Source of the DNA: an uncultured Collinsella sp.
GTDB taxonomy: Bacteria > Actinomycetota > Coriobacteriia > Coriobacteriales > Coriobacteriaceae
Assembly (NCBI GenBank): GCA_902475245.1
Contig: CABRYP010000047.1
Location: forward strand, 1-11,246
DNA length: 11,246 nucleotides
Reading direction: 5' to 3'
The notes under the pieces were generated by a model that saw only the letters and a program-made list of their open reading frames with translations, was not told the DNA's origin and ran no database searches. Shown here piece after piece: positions 6,690 to 11,246 of this stretch. A program made the position numbers and the translations under genes. The number at the start of each line of letters is the position of its first letter. Positions within the stretch are counted from its first letter, which is position 1.

Positions 6690-6775
6690 CGAGGTGCCCC
6701 AGGTCGCCGCGAAAGAGGAGCGAAGCGTACTTTGGTACGCGAGCGACGGTTTGAGCGGCGAGATGGGGTGCCTCG
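6690..6775. repeat. Large imperfect palindrome 3' of aguA, possible dispersed element
   Basis: This 86-base block folds with outer arms CGAGGTGCCCCA (6690-6701) and TGGGGTGCCTCG (6764-6775; two G-T pairs when read as RNA), middle arms CGCCGC (6705-6710) and GCGGCG (6755-6760), and a tip GCGTAC/GTACGC (6725-6730 with 6735-6740) around TTTG. It starts 13 bases after the aguA stop codon. The size and layered symmetry resemble the extragenic palindromes that recur in bacterial genomes, but I cannot test for other copies here. It could also be a 3'-end stabiliser. Confidence 0.6.
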
Positions 6776-6788
6776 GAAAGTCAGACGA

Positions 6789-7994
6789 TTAAGCGGACGG
6801 CTCCTGCTGGGTAATGCAGTGGATGTTTCCGCCGCCGAAGACGACCTGCTCGGACTGAACGCCGACGCACTTGTAGACACCCTCGCCCCAGACCTCGTCA
6901 TAGATCTTCTGGAGCGTGTCAACGGCCAGCTGGTCGTTCTCGTCGCCGTACTGCGGGACGATAACGCCGTGGTTGGTGACCAGGTAGTTCATGTAGGAGG
7001 CGATCAGCGGCTCGTCGGGAACGCGCGGCTCGGCGTTCTCATCGGCGTCGATGGTGTCGCAGGAAGCCTGGTCCATGAACAGCGGGTTCACGGGCATGCA
7101 GAGCTTGTAGACCTTCATCTTGCGGCCCTTGGCGTCAACGGCGTTGGAGAGGGTCTCGTAGGCAGCGTGGCACTGCTCGTAGAACGGATACTCGGGATCG
7201 TCGGTCCAGATGCAGGCCATGACGCCCGGGGCGATGAACGTGGCGACGTCATCGATGTGGCCGTTGGTCTCCTCGGGGTCGATGCCCTCCTTGACCCAGA
7301 TGACCTTCTCGACACCCAGGTAATCCTTGAGGTGCTCGTCCATGTAGGCGCGAAGCTCCTCGCTCCAGGGCTCAAACTTCTTGTGGTACTTGGGCCAGAT
7401 GGACTCGGGATCCTCTTCCTCCTCCAGAACCGCAGAGCAGGTGCGGCCCGGGGAAAGCAGGCACTGGTCGGTCACGACAAGGGTGCCCTCGCCGTCGACG
7501 GTGATGGAGCCGCCCTCGAGGATCATGTCATCGGGACGATAGCGACGGCAGCCGGAGAGCTCGGCCATCTTAAGGGCGATCTGCTCGTCCTTGTCCCACG
7601 GGAAATAAAGGCCGTCGACGAGACCGCCGTAGGCGTTGAAGTGCCAGTGGTTGGCGCGCTTCTCGCCCTTGCCGTTGATGACGTAGGTGGCGGCGGTGTC
7701 GCGGAACCAGGCGTCGTCGGTGGTCATCTCGATAACGGTGACGTTCTCGTCGTCCTCGAAGACGGCCTTGCAGTTGGCGTAGTCGGCCTGGTTGGCGCAC
7801 ATGGTGACCGGGGTGAACTCGGCGATGGCGCGGGCGATGGCGGCATACTGCTTCTGAGCCGGCTTGGCGCCGTGGGCCCAGGTGTCGGTGCGGTGGGGCC
7901 AGCCCATCCACACGCGATCCTGCGGGGCGAACTCAGCAGGCATGAAGAAGCCGTCGGCCTTGGGAGTGGACTCGGACTCGGTGATCGTACGCAT
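6789..7994 (-). CDS. aguA: Agmatine deiminase (agmatine iminohydrolase)
   Basis: 401-residue cytosolic enzyme of the guanidino-group-modifying (peptidylarginine deiminase-like) family. It converts agmatine and water to N-carbamoylputrescine and ammonia through a covalent cysteine intermediate. Visible landmarks are GWPHR (31-35), DDAWFRD (93-99), FNAYGGLVDGLYFPWD (119-134), EGGS (160-163), TNGHIDD (243-249), VPQYGDEND (346-354) and the C-terminal GGGNIHCITQQ with catalytic C393. Compared with the Enterococcus enzyme (about 365 residues) it has roughly 20 extra residues after CLLSPGR, rich in Glu and Trp. The usual RD-x-GP motif reads RDTAATY instead. The start at 7994 has GGAGG seven bases upstream; 57 more upstream codons are Arg-rich and unlike the family. 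It is the third gene of the agmatine operon and is followed by a terminator. The identity is firm. Confidence 0.96.
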   Translation of the reverse strand: MRTITESESTPKADGFFMPAEFAPQDRVWMGWPHRTDTWAHGAKPAQKQYAAIARAIAEFTPVTMCANQADYANCKAVFEDDENVTVIEMTTDDAWFRDTAATYVINGKGEKRANHWHFNAYGGLVDGLYFPWDKDEQIALKMAELSGCRRYRPDDMILEGGSITVDGEGTLVVTDQCLLSPGRTCSAVLEEEEDPESIWPKYHKKFEPWSEELRAYMDEHLKDYLGVEKVIWVKEGIDPEETNGHIDDVATFIAPGVMACIWTDDPEYPFYEQCHAAYETLSNAVDAKGRKMKVYKLCMPVNPLFMDQASCDTIDADENAEPRVPDEPLIASYMNYLVTNHGVIVPQYGDENDQLAVDTLQKIYDEVWGEGVYKCVGVQSEQVVFGGGNIHCITQQEPSA

Positions 7995-8023
7995 AAGATT
8001 TCCTCCAAATCGAACGATCGCTT

Positions 8024-8232
8024 GCCGCGGGCGGGTTACCCGCGGCCTAAAACCAAGAGATAGTGGGCGCCCGTCCCCCGGCAAAGGTCGGGGCGCCCGG
8101 TGCCGGTTTTCACGGAGCCGCACCGGCGAGCGACGACGTAGCCAAGTGCGCGGAGACATGCGCACGAAGGATACGAAAGAGAGAGGTTGGGGCGGGAGGT
8201 GGTTACCGGAGCTATCGCTCGCACCCGCCCCA
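8024..8232 (-). promoter_or_regulatory. Chain of GC-rich stem-loops in the aguD-aguA gap
   Basis: The 285-base gap (7995-8279) holds no credible gene but at least five strong dyads: GCCGCGGG/CCCGCGGC (8024-8031, 8039-8046), the palindrome GGGCGCCC twice (8065-8072, 8091-8098), CCGGTGC/GCACCGG (8097-8103, 8120-8126), GTGCGC/GCGCAC (8146-8151, 8160-8165) and TGGGGCGGG/CCCGCCCCA (8188-8196, 8224-8232). The last, first met by RNA polymerase after the antiporter gene, resembles a terminator without a T-run. The first lies about 20 bases before the GGAGG site of aguA. They may tune the relative expression of antiporter and enzyme, by attenuation or mRNA processing. Confidence 0.55.
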
Positions 8233-8279
8233 GGGAATGGTTAGACAATTGAGAAGTAGGGATCCCAATTCTGGGTGCT

Positions 8280-9719
8280 CTAGTCCTCTTCGGCCTCGGC
8301 GGCCTCCTCAGCGAGACGCTGAGCAGCCAGCTCGGGGGTGAGACCCTTGTACTCGGTCTCGCGGCCCTTGGCGCTGACGACGCGGACGATCTCGCCGATG
8401 AGCACGAGCACGATGAAGATGACGATCATCGGGATCTTGTCGGCAATTTCATCGACGGAGAACGGAGCCAGCGTTGCAACGATGGCCAGGATCAGCTCGA
8501 TGCAGGGGATGGCCAGCATAACCTTCATCATGGCGCCCTTGAACGGGAACGTGAAGATGCGCTCACGGTTCGGGTCGTTCTTGCGAAGGTTGAGGAACGC
8601 CGGGAACATCGGGATGTAGGTGAGCAGCAGGAAGACGACGGAGGTGCCGAAGAGCATCCAGAAGACACCGTTGGAGATGGCGTCGATGGGAACCAGCTGC
8701 AGGCACAGCACCAGGGAGGCAACTACGGCGTTGACCAGGTTGGCGCCGTTGGGCATATCGTCGTCAGAGATCATCGAGGCGAAAACCTTGGGCATGTTGC
8801 CGTGCTCGGCAGCGTAGCGAGCGACGGAGTTGACGCCGAAGGACCAGGCGGCCATGTTTGCGAACAGGGTGATCAGGAAGGCGATGCAGATGACCTTGAA
8901 GATCATGGAGTCGCCCACCATGGTCTGGACTGCGACGATCATGCCGTAGTCGGGGTCGATGGAATCGGCCGGCACAGCAGCACCGATGCCAAAGCCGGCG
9001 AACAGGTAGATCACGGCGATGGACAGGCCACCGACGATGATAGCCTTGGGGATATCGCGAGCGGGATCGGCCATGTCGTCGGTCATGGTGCAGATGACCT
9101 CGAAGCCCATGAAGTTAAAGATGATGATCGACAGGTAACCGAGAGCGTTGGTGTTGGTGAGCTCGGGCAGGAAGGTGGCAGCGGACATGTCGTTCGCAAA
9201 ACCGTTCTCCATGGCATACCAAATGCCCAAAGCGCCAACGATAACGGCGACGGTGACCTTGATGATGGCGCCACCGTTAAGGACCCACTCGGAGTCGGCC
9301 GCCTTGGAGCGGCCCATGAGGTAGACGATCCACACAAAGGCAAGTTCGATACCCATCTTGGCGACCAAGTTGAACTCGACGCCAAAGGCCATGCCCAGGA
9401 TGTCGGGGAACATGGTAGCCAGCGAGGCGATCCACAGCGGGTAGTTGACCCAGTAGTAGTACGAGATGCGGGCGCCCCACTTGTCGCCCAGGCCATCGCG
9501 CACCCAGTCGTAAATGCCGCCCTCACCGTCATAGGTGGTGCCGAGCTCGGCGACAACCATACCGTAAGGGAGCAGGAAGGTCAGGATCAGGAAGATCCAC
9601 CAGAAGAACTGCTGGTTGCCAATGGCAGCAGCAGGAGCGGCGGCCTCGCAAACGAAGACGACGCAGATGATGGTCGAAATGACCGTCAAAAAGGAAAGCT
9701 TTTTCTTTCCGTCGCTCAT
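8280..9719 (-). CDS. aguD: Agmatine/putrescine antiporter (APC superfamily)
   Basis: 479-residue membrane protein with about 12 hydrophobic helices, of the APC superfamily. By position between ptcA and aguA and by family resemblance it is the AguD-type exchanger that imports agmatine in return for putrescine, which would keep the pathway running without energy cost for uptake. Landmarks are CEAAAPAAAIGN in helix 1, FFWWIFLILTFLLPYG in helix 2, the EGGIYDWVRDGLGDKWGAR loop, YYYWVNYPLWIAS, and FNFMGFEV in the middle. The C terminus is acidic (EEAAEAEED). The start at 9719 follows an AAGGAG site with six bases between. The gene begins 132 bases after the ptcA stop and ends 285 bases before aguA. 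A paralogue lies at 4878-6287. Substrate assignment rests on context and family, not on a diagnostic residue I can point to. Confidence 0.88.
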   Translation of the reverse strand: MSDGKKKLSFLTVISTIICVVFVCEAAAPAAAIGNQQFFWWIFLILTFLLPYGMVVAELGTTYDGEGGIYDWVRDGLGDKWGARISYYYWVNYPLWIASLATMFPDILGMAFGVEFNLVAKMGIELAFVWIVYLMGRSKAADSEWVLNGGAIIKVTVAVIVGALGIWYAMENGFANDMSAATFLPELTNTNALGYLSIIIFNFMGFEVICTMTDDMADPARDIPKAIIVGGLSIAVIYLFAGFGIGAAVPADSIDPDYGMIVAVQTMVGDSMIFKVICIAFLITLFANMAAWSFGVNSVARYAAEHGNMPKVFASMISDDDMPNGANLVNAVVASLVLCLQLVPIDAISNGVFWMLFGTSVVFLLLTYIPMFPAFLNLRKNDPNRERIFTFPFKGAMMKVMLAIPCIELILAIVATLAPFSVDEIADKIPMIVIFIVLVLIGEIVRVVSAKGRETEYKGLTPELAAQRLAEEAAEAEED

Positions 9720-9750
9720 GATGAGCTCCTTCGCTCAGTCTTGGACAGAT

Positions 9751-9825
9751 CCGAGGCCCAAGGTACTAAGGCAATTGCTTGAGCCTCGGTGGGCGGGCGA
9801 CAGGAGACGAGCATCCGCCGCCCGC
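9751..9825 (-). other. Two stem-loops in the ptcA-aguD gap
   Basis: GCGGGCGAC (9793-9801) pairs with GCCGCCCGC (9817-9825, one G-T-type pair). CCGAGGC plus CAAG (9751-9757, 9759-9762) pairs with CTTG plus GCCTCGG (9778-9781, 9783-9789) with one mismatch. Neither is followed by a T-run on the minus strand, so transcription probably continues into the antiporter. They fit the pattern of GC-rich hairpins between the genes of this operon. Confidence 0.5.
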
Positions 9826-9851
9826 AAACGTGCTTTTAGGCGCCTTGGGGC

Positions 9852-10925
9852 TTAGAGCTGCTCGAGAGCCTCGAGAGCGGCGTGAAGCTCGGCCTTGGCG
9901 GAGTACTCGACACCCTCGTCGTTGAGCGGGGTGCGCTTGCCCAGGGCAGCGAGGAGAGCACGGATGGAGTGCTTGCGGTTCTCGGCCTCGACCCAGCACA
10001 GGGAGCGCTCGGGATCGTCCATAACCTCGTCGACGACTTCCTCGTTGCGGGTGGCCGGCAGGCAGTGCATGAACTTGGAGTTGGGGCCGGCGAAGTTCAT
10101 CATGTCCATGGTGACCTGATACTTGGGATAGAACACGTCCATGTAGTTCTCGCCCGAGACCTCCTCGTCGTACAGGCCATACCACACGTCGGTGTAGATG
10201 AAGTCGGCGCCCTTGATGCACTCGATGTCGTCGGAGATGACGACGGAGCCACCGGAGACCTTGCAGTTCTCCTCGGCGATGGCCATCATCTGCTTGCCGA
10301 ACTCGGCGCGCTCCTCAACGGTGCCAACGTGCAGGCCGCCGTCGGGGATCTGGTGGCCCTTAGGTCCAAACTGGACAAACTTCATGCCGACCTTGGAGGC
10401 GATGAACATGAGGGAGACGCAGACCTGGGTGGCGTCGCCGATGAAGGCCAGGGTGCAGTCCTCGATCTTCTTGCCCTCGGGGAGGTTCTCGAGCATGGTC
10501 ATGAGGTCGCCCATCTCCTGCGTGGGATGGTTGAACTCAGACATGCCATTGATGACGGGCACAGCTGAGCCCTCGGCGAGGCCGACGACGTCCTTGTGAC
10601 GGTCAACGCGAGCCATCATGATGTCGAGCAGGTCGCCCATGACGCGAGCGGTGTCGCCCAGGGACTCGTGACCACCGAGCTGAATGGTGCCAGGGCCATA
10701 GAACTGAGCGTGGCCGCCGAGGTCGCACATGGCGGTCTCGAAGGAAAGGCGGGTGCGGGTGGAAACCTGCTGGAAGATCATGCCAAGGCTCTTGTTGCGG
10801 AGCAGGTGCGGATAATAACCGTCAACCTTGATGGCCTTCTTCATTGCCAGGCCAAGATCCTCGATAGCCAGGATCTGCTCTTTGGTGAAGTCGTTGGTGT
10901 CGATGAAATCCTTAGGCAGTGCCAT
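9852..10925 (-). CDS. ptcA: Putrescine carbamoyltransferase
   Basis: 357-residue cytosolic transcarbamylase that phosphorolyses N-carbamoylputrescine to putrescine and carbamoyl phosphate. The carbamoyl-phosphate motif STRTR is at 55-59 and HPTQ at 133-136; the HCLPA loop is at 287-291. The feature that separates it from ornithine carbamoyltransferase is DVWYGLY at about 246-252, where ornithine enzymes carry the SMG loop; GDATQVC (163-169) and a helical C-terminal tail also match putrescine enzymes. The start at 10925 (MALPKDF) follows AAAGGAAA and fits the family length; a longer frame adds 27 codons with no ribosome site. It is the first gene of the operon with aguD and aguA, with a 320-base leader region upstream. 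The gene is also called aguB or ptc. Carbamate kinase, its usual partner, is absent from the window. Confidence 0.95.
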   Translation of the reverse strand: MALPKDFIDTNDFTKEQILAIEDLGLAMKKAIKVDGYYPHLLRNKSLGMIFQQVSTRTRLSFETAMCDLGGHAQFYGPGTIQLGGHESLGDTARVMGDLLDIMMARVDRHKDVVGLAEGSAVPVINGMSEFNHPTQEMGDLMTMLENLPEGKKIEDCTLAFIGDATQVCVSLMFIASKVGMKFVQFGPKGHQIPDGGLHVGTVEERAEFGKQMMAIAEENCKVSGGSVVISDDIECIKGADFIYTDVWYGLYDEEVSGENYMDVFYPKYQVTMDMMNFAGPNSKFMHCLPATRNEEVVDEVMDDPERSLCWVEAENRKHSIRALLAALGKRTPLNDEGVEYSAKAELHAALEALEQL

Positions 10926-10964
10926 GTCGATTTCCTTTCCGCCGGTCATGCCGACTATTACTAT

Positions 10965-10987
10965 GAGGCGCTCGAACATCACGCCTC
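10965..10987 (-). promoter_or_regulatory. Leader stem-loop before ptcA
   Basis: GAGGCG (10965-10970) pairs with CGCCTC (10982-10987) around an 11-base loop, 40 bases upstream of the ptcA start. It is similar in placement to the hairpins upstream of aguA and of the amidohydrolase. A role in leader mRNA structure is inferred. Confidence 0.35.
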
Positions 10988-11048
10988 GTGTTGACAAGAC
11001 CATCATTCACCCGTATGCAATTTTTACCTAGTTTATTCGGGATTAAAG

Positions 11049-11138
11049 ACCGTTCACGGAGTTACACCCCCTCTAAACCAATATAAACCCGCAGGTAGCC
11101 AGCTTGCAGGGGGTTTACTATCTAGAACCGCGAACGGT
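11049..11138. promoter_or_regulatory. TAAAC site cluster in a large dyad upstream of ptcA
   Basis: TAAACC occurs at 11074 and 11084, ten bases apart, and the inverted GGTTTA at 11112-11117. The 15-mer ATAAACCCGCAGGTA (11083-11097) is the exact reverse complement of 3437-3451. Around this cluster ACCGTTCACGG (11049-11059) matches CCGCGAACGGT (11128-11138) as an inverted repeat at 10 of 11 positions, nearly sharing its centre. A further GTTTA lies at 11031. The remaining upstream sequence to 11246 shows no credible gene. I found no convincing sigma-70 promoter for ptcA, which would fit a promoter that depends on an activator binding here. Confidence 0.55.
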
Positions 11139-11196
11139 ATACGGCTATGCTGTATCTCGGCGCCTAATCCGCAATGTAACGAAGGGTTGAGACGTC

Positions 11197-11214
11197 TATA
11201 TCCCACAAGATATA
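11197..11214. promoter_or_regulatory. Small AT-rich dyad near the window's right edge
   Basis: TATATC (11197-11202) and GATATA (11209-11214) form a perfect inverted repeat with a six-base centre. It lies outside any gene, about 270 bases upstream of ptcA. It could be an operator for ptcA or belong to an unseen gene to the right. Nothing more can be said from the sequence. Confidence 0.3.
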
Positions 11215-11246
11215 CAGGATTCGGCCATAGATAAATGAGATGGGAC

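Noticed and set aside
6627..8063. 478-codon open frame on the plus strand opposite aguA
   Set aside because: A shadow of the agmatine deiminase gene; Val/Gly/Asp-rich composition with no domain or ribosome site.
8802..9782. 326-codon open frame on the plus strand opposite the aguD-like gene
   Set aside because: Antisense shadow of a clear membrane transporter; Asp/Gly/His-rich and without a start signal.
10991..11019. TTGACA followed after 17 bases by TATGCA on the plus strand, as a promoter divergent from ptcA
   Set aside because: The -10 half is poor and no plus-strand gene follows within the window, so I could not support it.
1..11246. CRISPR arrays, tRNA/rRNA genes, transposases or prophage genes
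   Set aside because: I saw no regularly spaced direct repeats, no conserved RNA gene signatures and no proteins of these classes on either strand.

Overview
The window looks like chromosomal DNA of a high-GC gut actinobacterium of the class Coriobacteriia (Collinsella-like). This is inferred from the codon use (mostly G or C at third positions), strong GGAGG-type ribosome sites, and a seven-helix membrane protein ending in a LuxR DNA-binding domain. No rRNA or other taxonomic marker is present, so the assignment is tentative. All large genes lie on the minus strand and read from right to left; one small gene lies on the plus strand.

The right half (about 11100 down to 6590) is an agmatine-deiminase (AgDI) operon in the order ptcA (putrescine carbamoyltransferase), aguD-like agmatine/putrescine antiporter, aguA (agmatine deiminase). 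A textbook intrinsic terminator closes it at 6591-6631. Agmatine would enter in exchange for putrescine, be deiminated to N-carbamoylputrescine, and be phosphorolysed to putrescine and carbamoyl phosphate. The carbamate kinase (aguC/arcC) that would turn carbamoyl phosphate into ATP is not in the window.

The middle (6590 to 3530) has a second, paralogous APC antiporter. A 60-codon cysteine-containing small gene precedes it and overlaps its start. Then come a convergent 63-aa small gene on the plus strand and a divergent seven-helix LuxR-type regulator that resembles AguR, the membrane one-component regulator of agmatine catabolism in lactic acid bacteria. The left part (3530 to 124) has a YtcJ-type metal-dependent amidohydrolase followed by a MATE-family exporter.

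The most notable non-coding signal is a family of TAAAC/GTTTA sites in helically phased groups. They occur upstream of ptcA and of the amidohydrolase, sharing an exact 15-bp sequence in inverse orientation. A related pair of GTTTAAAC palindromes lies between the regulator and the small plus-strand gene, and a shorter match precedes the second antiporter. I propose that these mark one regulon controlled by the LuxR-type protein, linking the agmatine operon, the second antiporter and the amidohydrolase-MATE pair. The gaps between genes are also rich in GC-rich stem-loops, including a 25-bp inverted repeat and a large palindrome that may be a dispersed element. There is no sign of CRISPR, tRNA, rRNA, phage or insertion-sequence genes.
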